A stretch of 64,000 nucleotides of DNA, from assembly GCA_964584775.1 (NCBI GenBank), contig CAZPBC010000004.1:15480-79479 (forward strand). Reading direction: 5' to 3'. This stretch comes from CAZPBC01 sp964584775 (GTDB lineage Bacteria; Chlamydiota; Chlamydiia; Chlamydiales; SLFE01). The position numbers and the translations under genes are program-made. A model generated the notes under the pieces. That model made no database searches and was not told where the DNA came from. It saw nothing but the letters and a program-made list of their open reading frames with translations. Each line of letters opens with the position of its first letter. Position 1 is the first letter of the stretch. This document shows positions 7,805 through 15,772 of this stretch, in pieces.

Positions 7805-9676
7805 CTATTGAACATCCGCAGCACAACGGAACCCATAAGTGCTATTCAGAGTGCCAGGGTTATTGCGGTGACGGCGAGAGCAGCGGAGGTCTTCTTTTAG
7901 ACTCTTCCAGCACCCCCCTCTTAAAACACGGTAGACTCCCTGAACAGGACCTTTTGGATTTTCTGGCTCTTGCAAAGAAGTGTCATAGTAGTTGTATCCA
8001 TACCAATCTTGACACCATTCATAGACATTTCCAGCCATATCGTAAAGACCGTAGGAGTTTGGCTGATAACTCATCACAGAAGTGGTATCCGAACTGAAGA
8101 AATTACACTGCGACTTTTCAATTTCATTACCTGTTGGATAAAGGGCTGCATCATCCCCTCCCTTTGCCGCACACTCCCATTCAGCTTCAGTCGGAAGCCG
8201 CTTACCGACCCAACGCGCATAAGCAACCGCTCCATACCAAGTCACTCCCACAACGGGGTGCTTCTGATAACCCGACTCCACGCTGATCTTTCCAGCAGAA
8301 CGCTTCAGTCGAGACTCTTTGAGTCGGATGATGTCATTGTGATTGGTGTCTTTTTCTCCTCCCATCGCTTCGAGGAAAAGAGTGAACTGTTCGTTAGTCA
8401 CGGGATGCACATCAATGGCAAAGCTAGACAGAGAGACCATATGGCGTGGCATTTCATCACGATTTTCATCATCTGCTCCACGTGCAAAGGTGGTCTTCTC
8501 GATCACAACCATCTCGCTCATCATCGGCTGGATGTTTTGCACCTCTTTCTCAGCAGGGCTGTAGACTTTGACAGTCGAGTCCACATTGAACGCAGCAGCG
8601 GGATCAAGATCGACTTCAGGACGGTCAATTTCGGAAGTGTGAATGACAGGGCGTAACTCTCCCGAACTTTGAGTAGCCCCCACGGAAGCAAGCTCTTTTT
8701 TCTCCACTTTAACTTGAGCTTTTTTCACCAAAGATTCAAGAGCCTCGCTTTGTTCTTCTTGTACAGCCTCCAAGCATGAAACCAGCTGCTCAGGGCGTTT
8801 CTGAGGATCTTGCTGTAGTGTTTGAAGCACCAGCTGATCCCAAGAGTATTGAAGGTTTTGACCGAGTTCTGAAGGGAGAGAGAAAACTCCCTCTGGATAG
8901 CTCCTCGACAATAAGAAGTAGGCTAGCACTCCAAAGGCATAGCTATCAGCTCGGTGATCGACCTCGACAGGACCTTCTAAGCGCTTTTGCTCGGGAGCTA
9001 GAAACGCATAATTTTGCACAAACGAGTTATGGAGTGGCGTCAGCTTCGGTAGATCGGAACCCTCTTTTGCATACCCGTTCTTTAGCTCTTGGGTGACGGT
9101 CGCAATCTGCAACGACTCAGCAACAGCCTGGAAAGTTCTAGAAAGAACAGCTCCCGCACCAATAATCCGGGTGAGTCCGAAGTCAGAGAGGTAAACTTTC
9201 AAACCAGACTCATCACGCTTTCCGATCAAAATGTTATTCGGTTTCAGAGAGCGATGAACAAAAGGCTTCCCAGCCACTTTCTTTTGGTGAGCGTAGTCGA
9301 GCGCAGAAGCGACTTGTCTCAAGATAGAAAAGATCTCTTTTTCAGAGATGTTTTTCCCTTGGGAAAGAAGGAATTGAGTGAGGTTCGTTGTCTCCCCCAT
9401 CTGATCGACGATGCAGTCCATGACGAGGAAATACTGCCCTTCTGCAAAAGAGACATTGTGAATTTTCACAATCGAAGGATGGTCTAGCGTGGCTATGGCA
9501 GCGACCTCCTCTTCAAAGCGCTGCATAAAGGCACGGTTATTGGAAAGCTCAGGGGGTAAAATCTTGAGAGCAAAGGCTTTTTTCATGAAGACATGTTCTG
9601 CAAAGTAGACGCGGCCCATCGATCCGGCCCCGATCTCTTTCACCAGTTCATAGTCACCTAGTCGCTTCTTCTCCAT
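7805..9676 (-). CDS. pkn1: Pkn1-like Ser/Thr kinase with C-terminal FGE-sulfatase fold
   Basis: A 623-residue two-domain protein matching the architecture of chlamydial Pkn1. The kinase domain has a good glycine loop (IGAGSMGRVY), the ATP lysine (FALK, Lys38), DFG (Asp165) and APE. The catalytic loop reads HRSLKPNN, so the HRD aspartate is Ser143, which questions phosphotransfer. After a linker rich in Lys/Glu (about 310-395) comes a formylglycine-generating-enzyme/C-type-lectin fold (VHPVTNEQF, GKRLPTEAEWE, YDMAGNVYEWCQDW, GFRCAAD). The RGG segment lacks the paired active-site cysteines of aerobic FGE, so this domain probably binds a ligand. The start MEKKRLGDYE was chosen because the longer frame (to 9757) lies within the upstream gene; the overlap is then 23 bases. 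Confidence 0.85.
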   Translation of the reverse strand: MEKKRLGDYELVKEIGAGSMGRVYFAEHVFMKKAFALKILPPELSNNRAFMQRFEEEVAAIATLDHPSIVKIHNVSFAEGQYFLVMDCIVDQMGETTNLTQFLLSQGKNISEKEIFSILRQVASALDYAHQKKVAGKPFVHRSLKPNNILIGKRDESGLKVYLSDFGLTRIIGAGAVLSRTFQAVAESLQIATVTQELKNGYAKEGSDLPKLTPLHNSFVQNYAFLAPEQKRLEGPVEVDHRADSYAFGVLAYFLLSRSYPEGVFSLPSELGQNLQYSWDQLVLQTLQQDPQKRPEQLVSCLEAVQEEQSEALESLVKKAQVKVEKKELASVGATQSSGELRPVIHTSEIDRPEVDLDPAAAFNVDSTVKVYSPAEKEVQNIQPMMSEMVVIEKTTFARGADDENRDEMPRHMVSLSSFAIDVHPVTNEQFTLFLEAMGGEKDTNHNDIIRLKESRLKRSAGKISVESGYQKHPVVGVTWYGAVAYARWVGKRLPTEAEWECAAKGGDDAALYPTGNEIEKSQCNFFSSDTTSVMSYQPNSYGLYDMAGNVYEWCQDWYGYNYYDTSLQEPENPKGPVQGVYRVLRGGCWKSLKEDLRCSRRHRNNPGTLNSTYGFRCAADVQ

Positions 9677-10514
9677 AACCTTCACTTTCTTTGCGTATTC
9701 CAAGATATTCTTCGGCCCATACAAGGGATTGGCTGTAACTATACCAGTTGCGGGCAATATCTAGAAACTGAATGGCGAGTTTTTTTTGGTCTGTCTCAGC
9801 AGCCCTCTTGACCCAGTACCGAATATCCCCCCTAGGAACTTCTAGCTGCTTCTCCATGATCGTTCCAAGCGCAAGAGCCACCTCCTGTTGAACCTGATGA
9901 GGAGGGGCAAAATCACAAACCATTTTCTGCAGGCTCAGATCTCGGCTCATTTTTTGTGAGGCGCGCTTTGCGTAAAGGTAGACGTTCTCTCTAAGTCTCT
10001 CTTTATGAATAGGATTGATTTCTCGATCGTACAGTTTCGTGTAAAGGACCGCCTGAATTTTGTCGGCCAGAAAAGAGTCTGGGGCCCCCTGGTAGGCCCG
10101 GATGAAGCACTCCATAAAGCTCTCGTAGTCACCCAAATTTGCATAACTTGCAGCTTTAAGGTAGTCGACTCCTGGGTCGCCCTCAATCTGAGATGTAAGA
10201 GAGAGGAGTTCTCGGCTTTTTTTAGAGAGGTCCACAAACTCAACAGGCTTGAGGTAAATTTCAAGCAGTTCAGGGTAATGTTCTGAGTTCCGGCCTTTGA
10301 ATTCTTCAGAAATTGGAATTAATGGGAGGCTTTTCAAGTAAGTTGTGAGGGCCTGATCGAGCTTTTGGTCCTCGAGGTACGCAAGACTCAGCTCAAGGGA
10401 AAGAACAGCCTTGTCCTCTTGTGTTGTAATTAGACGCTCCTCAAGCGCGGCAATCCGTTGTTTAATCTCAAGTGGGTGAGCCAGCAAAACAAGAGGAATG
10501 ACGATTGATAACAT
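9654..10514 (-). CDS. Hypothetical protein upstream of the kinase
   Basis: A 286-residue protein that I do not recognise. It opens with a hydrophobic stretch (MLSIVIPLVLLA) that could be a short signal or anchor, although it lacks a basic n-region. The rest is helical with a TPR-like pair early on (SLELSLAYLEDQKLDQALTTYLK). It overlaps the kinase gene by 23 bases and is the first gene of a three-gene unit with the kinase and the phosphatase. A TTGACA box lies at 10546-10551 on the minus strand, but the hexamer 17 bases on (CACACT) is a poor -10 and lies only eight bases before the ATG. Confidence 0.7.
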   Translation of the reverse strand: MLSIVIPLVLLAHPLEIKQRIAALEERLITTQEDKAVLSLELSLAYLEDQKLDQALTTYLKSLPLIPISEEFKGRNSEHYPELLEIYLKPVEFVDLSKKSRELLSLTSQIEGDPGVDYLKAASYANLGDYESFMECFIRAYQGAPDSFLADKIQAVLYTKLYDREINPIHKERLRENVYLYAKRASQKMSRDLSLQKMVCDFAPPHQVQQEVALALGTIMEKQLEVPRGDIRYWVKRAAETDQKKLAIQFLDIARNWYSYSQSLVWAEEYLGIRKESEGYGEEATR

Positions 10515-10563
10515 AGGAGTTTAGTGTGACGACAAATAGAGAATCTGTCAATATGTCTAAAAA

Positions 10564-12291
10564 ATGAAACGGATTCTACTTGTTCTACTCTTTCTTCCCC
10601 TCTTTCTTTCCAGTTCCCCTGTTTTTTTGGAAAACGGGCGCTTTGTCCCTTGGGAAAGTCTTCTTAAGAATATCCGAGATGAGATGGACTTTCAAATGGA
10701 AGACGAAGAGTTCTTTCAGCTCCTCTTTTATGGCTCCGGTTCTTTTGAGACCCAAGACCTCTTTTCCCTTTCGAATCCATCCCTTAAAGAGCTTCTCCAA
10801 CTCAATCTACAGCAGCAACGCTTCTCTTATCGAACACTTCAAACTCAAATCTCTTCACCAAAACTCCAAAAGTTGTTTCTCTCTCTTTTGATTCAGGCTA
10901 CCTTCGATGCTGCCTATCAAAAAGACCTTAAAATTGAACAGCGCTTGAATGCTCTTTCAAGAGAGCTCCACGTCAAAAAGAAGGGTGAACAACTAGAGAT
11001 CTTATCCCTCCCTTCTATTCCTCTATTCTCTCCTTTTTCAATCGGTGAACGCATCTCCTTTTCCAACTCACAAGCCGCAAAGGCAGCGCTAGATCTCTTT
11101 GCAAAAATGAGACGTTTCGAGTCTTTCCAACCCTTTGGGCAAACCCTCCTAGCCGTTCCTTTAAAAGCAGAGAAAGCGGACTGGCTACCTCTCCAGGCTT
11201 TGCTAGAAAGAGAGGGAAACTTCTCTTCTTGGAAAAGAGAAAACTTCCAAGCCGTTAAAAATGAAATACAGAATTTAGCCGAGGCAAAAGGGACCCAGCA
11301 ACCTCTCTTTTCCCTCCTAGAGCAGGCCTACAAGCCACTGGCAGGTCAGCCTGCCATGAAAAGTCGATTTGATACGCTCTATTTTCCGACCTTTGCGCAG
11401 CTAAAGGTCGAAACGCTCTACGTTCAGACACCCTGGTCCCTTTTACTCCTTGTCTCTTCGCTCTTGGCCCTTTTTGCAAACCTTCTGTTTGCTCTCAAGC
11501 CTCCCTTTCGCCCCGTTGCTTTGATCATGACGCTTCTTCTACTGGCATTCGTCACTCTACAACTTGCCGCGCGCATCTATATTTTAGGACGCCCACCCGT
11601 CTCGAACATGTTTGAGACACTCCTCTTTGTCCCTTTTGTCGCCCTTTTGATATCGATGGTCCTTTACGGAATGCACCGCACCGCCCTTACCCTCTGTTTG
11701 GGCCCGATGGGAACCCTCACTCTCTTGGTCGCCTCGTGGCTTGGAGGCTTTCCCGATCAGCTCAGTCAAGTTCAACCGGTGCTCAACTCCCAGTTTTGGC
11801 TCACCGTGCACGTCCTGATGGTGGTGTCAAGTTATGGAGCCTTTCTTCTTGCCGCGCTTTTGGGTCACCTCTTTTTACTTCGCCCTCCAAAAAAGCCTGA
11901 AAAAATGCTCCTCGGCACGCTCTATACGGGAACCACTCTCCTCGTCATCGGAACCCTTCTTGGGGCCGTATGGGCGAATGAAAGCTGGGGTCGCTTCTGG
12001 GACTGGGACCCGAAAGAGTCCTGGGCCTTCATCTCCATCAGCCTTTATGTCGCTTTGATCCACCTCTACAGATTTAAAATGATCCAACACTTTGGACTGA
12101 GTCTCGGCGCCGTAGTTGGATTTCTATCGATCACTTTCACTTGGTACGGTGTCAACTACCTTTTGGGGGTAGGGCTACACTCCTATGGTTTTGGAAGTGG
12201 AGGCGAGAATTACTATTTTAGCTACCTTCTCTTAGAGCTCCTTTTCATCGCCGCCGTCTGGAAGTGGCGGCCTAGAATTCAACTTAACTAG
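10564..12291 (+). CDS. ccsA: Cytochrome c maturation protein, CcsA/CcsBA type
   Basis: Polytopic inner-membrane protein of the System II pathway, which presents heme for attachment to c-type cytochromes outside the membrane. The C-terminal half has the tryptophan-rich WWD motif (WGRFWDWDPKESW), the SNMFETLLF helix start and the final GVNYLLGVGLHSYGFG segment with its conserved His. The N-terminal half begins with a signal-like helix, then FLENGRFVPWESLL, similar to the NGR-x-PLDT periplasmic element of fused CcsBA proteins, then about 250 extracytoplasmic residues. At 575 residues it is longer than plain CcsA and shorter than full CcsBA fusions. Its presence implies c-type cytochromes in the respiratory chain. 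Divergently transcribed from the kinase unit. Confidence 0.85.
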   Translation: MKRILLVLLFLPLFLSSSPVFLENGRFVPWESLLKNIRDEMDFQMEDEEFFQLLFYGSGSFETQDLFSLSNPSLKELLQLNLQQQRFSYRTLQTQISSPKLQKLFLSLLIQATFDAAYQKDLKIEQRLNALSRELHVKKKGEQLEILSLPSIPLFSPFSIGERISFSNSQAAKAALDLFAKMRRFESFQPFGQTLLAVPLKAEKADWLPLQALLEREGNFSSWKRENFQAVKNEIQNLAEAKGTQQPLFSLLEQAYKPLAGQPAMKSRFDTLYFPTFAQLKVETLYVQTPWSLLLLVSSLLALFANLLFALKPPFRPVALIMTLLLLAFVTLQLAARIYILGRPPVSNMFETLLFVPFVALLISMVLYGMHRTALTLCLGPMGTLTLLVASWLGGFPDQLSQVQPVLNSQFWLTVHVLMVVSSYGAFLLAALLGHLFLLRPPKKPEKMLLGTLYTGTTLLVIGTLLGAVWANESWGRFWDWDPKESWAFISISLYVALIHLYRFKMIQHFGLSLGAVVGFLSITFTWYGVNYLLGVGLHSYGFGSGGENYYFSYLLLELLFIAAVWKWRPRIQLN

Positions 12292-12425
12292 TGAAAAGCG
12301 TCGCTCTGTTCCCTCGTTTTACTCATCTTGCACTTTTTTCTTGCATAATGTTTTCAAGTTAGGTATGAATTGGGAAAAGTTTTGTAGAAAACCCCCAAAC
12401 ATTTGATACTAAATAGCTTGAAAAG

Positions 12426-12899
12426 ATGAGAACAATCAAAAGTGAAAGACTAAAAAAACTCGAAGCAGAGCTGCATGACCTTGAACATTGGCTGAAGTTG
12501 GGGTTGGTTCCAAAGAACGATCTACAAAAGCATAAAGATGAGATTGAAGCCGTGCGCGAAAAAGTCGCCGAGGAGAAGCAGCGCCTACAGCTTCTCAAAG
12601 AGAGTGGTGATGCTGAAGATTTTGTCGCTCCGAAGCGCAATCAGCCTCGAGCAGGCTACTCAGAGATGCCGACCATCCCCGATATCGACATGGCAGAGAG
12701 TTCTGCAGGTTTTGAAACGGAGATTGAGTCTGAAGGCCCCGGTTTCACTGAAGAAAAGACACAACATACCGAAACGGAAAGTACAAAAGTCTCAACCGAT
12801 GAGCACGTGGAAGAAGAGGTAGAAGAAGAGTCTTATTTCAGTGACAAGAATCGCTGGAAACGTGGGGGTATCATCGACCCCGAGGCGAATGACTGGTAG
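12426..12899 (+). CDS. Coiled-coil hypothetical protein
   Basis: A 157-residue very acidic protein of unknown function. The first ~60 residues are a continuous amphipathic helix (KKLEAELHDLEHWLK, EIEAVREKVAEEKQRLQLL), predicted coiled coil. The middle is disordered and rich in Glu/Thr/Ser, and the tail ends with NRWKRGGIIDPEANDW. No signal peptide or membrane helix is present. No good ribosome-binding site precedes the ATG. Its last four codons overlap the start of hemW, so the pair is probably co-transcribed. Confidence 0.65.
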   Translation: MRTIKSERLKKLEAELHDLEHWLKLGLVPKNDLQKHKDEIEAVREKVAEEKQRLQLLKESGDAEDFVAPKRNQPRAGYSEMPTIPDIDMAESSAGFETEIESEGPGFTEEKTQHTETESTKVSTDEHVEEEVEEESYFSDKNRWKRGGIIDPEANDW

Positions 12900-14004
12900 T
12901 CCTCTATCCCTCTACTTTCATATTCCGTTTTGTGAAAAAAAATGTGACTACTGTCACTTTTTTGTCCTCCCAAACCAAGAATCTCTAAAAGAACGATTAG
13001 AAATCTCTCTAAAGAGAGAGTGGGACCTCGTGGAACCACAGCTTGAGGGAAAAAAGATCCCCTCCCTCTATTTCGGTGGCGGCACCCCTGCCCTATTCGG
13101 GCCAGAGCGTATTGAAACAATCCTATCCTGGGCACGACCCTATCTCGATGAGGACTCTGAGATCACCCTCGAAGCCAACCCTGAAAATCTAGACTCCTCG
13201 GACTTGGAGGCCTATAGAGCTTCTGGAATCAATCGACTCAGTCTCGGGGTTCAAAGCTTCTCCAACCCCCTTCTCGAGATCCTTTCAAGACAGACAGAAA
13301 AAAGGCCGATCATCGACGCGATTGAACGGGCCCACTCTATGGGTTTTGACAATCTATCTATCGATTTAATGATCGAAGTCCCCAACCAAACCCTCCAAGA
13401 TGTCCAAGAAAGTGTCCAAATCGCCTGTGGACTACCCATCTCTCATCTCTCTATCTACAATCTCACTTTTGAACCGGGAACCGTCTATTACAAAAAGAGA
13501 TCGGAATTGGAGCCCCTAGTCGGAAAAGAAGAGGTCCGGCGAGAAATGTTTACATGGATGTGTGAGTATTTAAAGGCAGCCGGCTTTGAGCAGTATGAGA
13601 TCTCAGCATTCTGTCGAGAGGGTCGGAGATCAATACACAACTGCGGGTACTGGACTGGACGCCCCTTTTTGGGTCTCGGTCCCTCCGCATTTAGTTTCAC
13701 TGAAAAGGCCCGCTACAGAAACCCCGCCAACCTAAGCAAGTACGAAGCATCTTTAAGTCACGGTCAACTTGCCTATGACTTTTCTGAAAGACTCGATGAT
13801 GATGCACATCAGAGAGAGGCGTTTCTCATCCATTTGCGTCTTTTAGAAGGCGTGCCAAAGGAAAAAGCTCCTATCCAAAAAGAGTTTCGTGAAGGTCTTG
13901 CGGAGATGATCGAGTCTGGACTGATTGAAGAGACGAGTCAGAACTACCAACTCACCCCAAGAGGAATCCTTCTTTACGACGAAGTCGCCTCTCACTTAGT
14001 TTAA
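12889..14004 (+). CDS. hemW: Radical SAM heme chaperone HemW
   Basis: A 371-residue radical SAM protein of the HemN/HemW family. The SAM cluster motif is HIPFCEKKCDYCHF with Cys15, Cys19 and Cys22, followed by the glycine-rich YFGGGTPAL and LEANPE. HemW delivers heme to respiratory proteins; true coproporphyrinogen dehydrogenase HemN is longer and has an extra N-terminal region, which is missing here. The ATG at 12889 gives the family N-terminus; the in-frame GTG at 12841 would add 16 non-conserved residues. It follows ccsA and the coiled-coil gene, a plausible heme-handling context, and converges on the methyltransferase gene with a 9-base overlap. Confidence 0.88.
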   Translation: MTGSPLSLYFHIPFCEKKCDYCHFFVLPNQESLKERLEISLKREWDLVEPQLEGKKIPSLYFGGGTPALFGPERIETILSWARPYLDEDSEITLEANPENLDSSDLEAYRASGINRLSLGVQSFSNPLLEILSRQTEKRPIIDAIERAHSMGFDNLSIDLMIEVPNQTLQDVQESVQIACGLPISHLSIYNLTFEPGTVYYKKRSELEPLVGKEEVRREMFTWMCEYLKAAGFEQYEISAFCREGRRSIHNCGYWTGRPFLGLGPSAFSFTEKARYRNPANLSKYEASLSHGQLAYDFSERLDDDAHQREAFLIHLRLLEGVPKEKAPIQKEFREGLAEMIESGLIEETSQNYQLTPRGILLYDEVASHLV

Positions 14005-14700
14005 TAAAAATATAGCTGGACGTTTATGGAGCTCAGGAAGGGGTTCGTTCTTCCATCTTGAGACTTTTTTCACAAACACCTCCTCTGTAGGAAGCGTTAG
14101 ATCCACCGCCACCGCTAACTTCCTGTCCGAAGAGAGAGAGGACAACAGCTTCTTCAGCGTCGTCTCTGTCTTATAGGGGGGCTCAATAAAAAGGATGGTC
14201 TCTTGTTCTTGGTCAATCCGTCGTTCCATTTTTTTCAACCAGCGCTGGAAATCCTCTTCCTTCCGGGGTGGATAGCTAACAAAAGAAAAGCGTTGGTGTG
14301 AAAATCCAGAAAGCTGAAGAGCCATGACGATTGAAGAGGGACCAGGAAGAGTGCGAACGGCGATGTTGTTCTCGCGAGCTCTCGCTACGAGTTGAGCACC
14401 TGGATCAGCAAGGCAAGTCAAGCCCGCATCAGAAATCAACCCCCACACCTCCCCTTTCCGAAGAGGCAAAAGAAGATCATTGAGCTCAGCCGATGTCGTG
14501 TGTTCTGACAACTCACAGATGGGAGTTTCCCTCCAGTCCTCTTTTCCAGCAAACTCTTTCAAGTAGGCACGCGCCACTTTAGGGCTCTCTGCAATCAATC
14601 CATCTATCTGCTGCACCACATCATGCAAAAGAGGGGGAAAAACAGCTTCCCATTTAGAGGGACCAAGTCGATTAGGTAAGAGGTATAAAGTTCCGTTCAT
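13996..14700 (-). CDS. SAM-dependent methyltransferase, tetrapyrrole methylase (RsmI-like) family
   Basis: A 234-residue protein of the tetrapyrrole methylase fold. It shows the GLISDAGLTCLADPGA motif and LPGPSSIVMALQLSG typical of RsmI-related ribose 2'-O-methyltransferases, plus FIEPPYKT in place of the usual YESPHR. It is about 50 residues shorter than E. coli RsmI because the C-terminal domain is missing, and belongs to the short branch of the family whose target is uncertain. Its ATG overlaps the stop of holA (ATGA). Whether it methylates C1402 of 16S rRNA is inference. Confidence 0.8.
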   Translation of the reverse strand: MNGTLYLLPNRLGPSKWEAVFPPLLHDVVQQIDGLIAESPKVARAYLKEFAGKEDWRETPICELSEHTTSAELNDLLLPLRKGEVWGLISDAGLTCLADPGAQLVARARENNIAVRTLPGPSSIVMALQLSGFSHQRFSFVSYPPRKEEDFQRWLKKMERRIDQEQETILFIEPPYKTETTLKKLLSSLSSDRKLAVAVDLTLPTEEVFVKKVSRWKNEPLPELHKRPAIFLLN

Positions 14701-15707
14701 CGAATCATTTGGATTTTACCGACAAGTTCAAAAAGGAGGTCTTTTTCACTTTGTCCGCTATCTTTATATTTAAATTCTATCTCATCACAAAAGGCAATTG
14801 CGCGACTGAGACGAGCCTCTCCCCATTTCTTGGCCGTGCTGATGTGACCGCTCAAAATGCGTCCACGCATATAAGGGAACAGCCTTGTCACTTCCTGCTC
14901 TGGGTTAGGAGATGTTTTTAAAATAGATGCAATTTGACAGTCGGTCTGAAAAGCACGGCGCAAACTCCGTATCAAAGTGACAAAGTAGATGCCTTGATCG
15001 AGAAGCTGTCCAGCAACAGTAAAACAGAGGGCTTTTTTCCTCCCTAAGATAGCATCTGAAAAAGCAAAGATCGACTCCTCATGGTCGAGCTCACAAAGAG
15101 AATTGAGATGTCTTTTAGTGACCTTCTCTTCACCCAGCGTATAAAGATCGAGCTTCTCTAGCTCACTCTCCAGTCCATGAAAGTCACCTGCGTACGCGTC
15201 GGAAAGAAGAGCCACCACTGATGGATCTACGGACTTAGAGCACTTTCTAAAAAACGCAGCAATACACCGTTCAGCTTCAGTTTTCTGCTCTTTCGCGGTG
15301 AGTTTTTTGGCTTCAAGAAAGAGTCCCTTCTCTTTCGCTGCCTTTGCAAGGACTGAACTTGCTTTTGCTTTAGCAGCAGAGCAGAAGAAGGTCTGTGAAG
15401 ACTTCTCCATCAAAGGAACCAATTCTTTTTCTTCCTTTACAGAAAGAGCCTCTACATTTTTAAGGACATAGAGCTTTGCCTCTCCAAAAAGTGAGGGAGC
15501 ACTGAGCTCATTTTTGAGGAGTCCAGAGCCGTTTTCCTTCAAATCAAAAAAAAGAGGCCTAGAGCCGATGCGCTCTTCCAAGATGAGTAAGGCTCTCTTT
15601 TGCAGGTGAGGAGTTTGGAAGGGATCGCCGCCCACTAAAAATAGGAGGTGTGGAACCGCATTTCCCTGCATTTCCTCAAAAAAAGCTGCTTCTGTGGTCA
15701 CTTTCAT
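14697..15707 (-). CDS. holA: DNA polymerase III delta subunit
   Basis: Clamp-loader delta subunit, 336 residues. The start resembles HolA proteins (LLFLVGGDPFQTPHLQKRA), followed by the AAA+-like region with weak nucleotide-binding features, the SLFGEAKLYVLKNVEAL segment and the C-terminal collar (LIRSLRRAFQTDCQIASIL). Together with holB at the start of the window it supplies two loader subunits. The ATG has no strong Shine-Dalgarno. The gene is divergently transcribed from the 1416-residue protein across a 65-base spacer and is coupled to the methyltransferase by an ATGA overlap. Confidence 0.85.
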   Translation of the reverse strand: MKVTTEAAFFEEMQGNAVPHLLFLVGGDPFQTPHLQKRALLILEERIGSRPLFFDLKENGSGLLKNELSAPSLFGEAKLYVLKNVEALSVKEEKELVPLMEKSSQTFFCSAAKAKASSVLAKAAKEKGLFLEAKKLTAKEQKTEAERCIAAFFRKCSKSVDPSVVALLSDAYAGDFHGLESELEKLDLYTLGEEKVTKRHLNSLCELDHEESIFAFSDAILGRKKALCFTVAGQLLDQGIYFVTLIRSLRRAFQTDCQIASILKTSPNPEQEVTRLFPYMRGRILSGHISTAKKWGEARLSRAIAFCDEIEFKYKDSGQSEKDLLFELVGKIQMIR

Positions 15708-15731
15708 AAAATTTTCTCGTTCATTGGCACG

Positions 15732-15759
15732 ATTTTAGCTTTTTCTCCAGATAAAACAA
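15732..15759 (-). promoter_or_regulatory. Possible holA promoter
   Basis: On the minus strand TTGTTT (15754-15759) and TAAAAT (15732-15737) are separated by 16 bases, and transcription would start about 20 bases before the holA ATG. The match to consensus is moderate and the spacer is one base short of ideal. Confidence 0.35.
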
Positions 15760-15772
15760 AAGAGTTATCGCC

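Noticed and set aside
8000..8500. Active formylglycine-generating enzyme
   Set aside because: The fold is present, but the paired active-site cysteines of aerobic FGE are not conserved.
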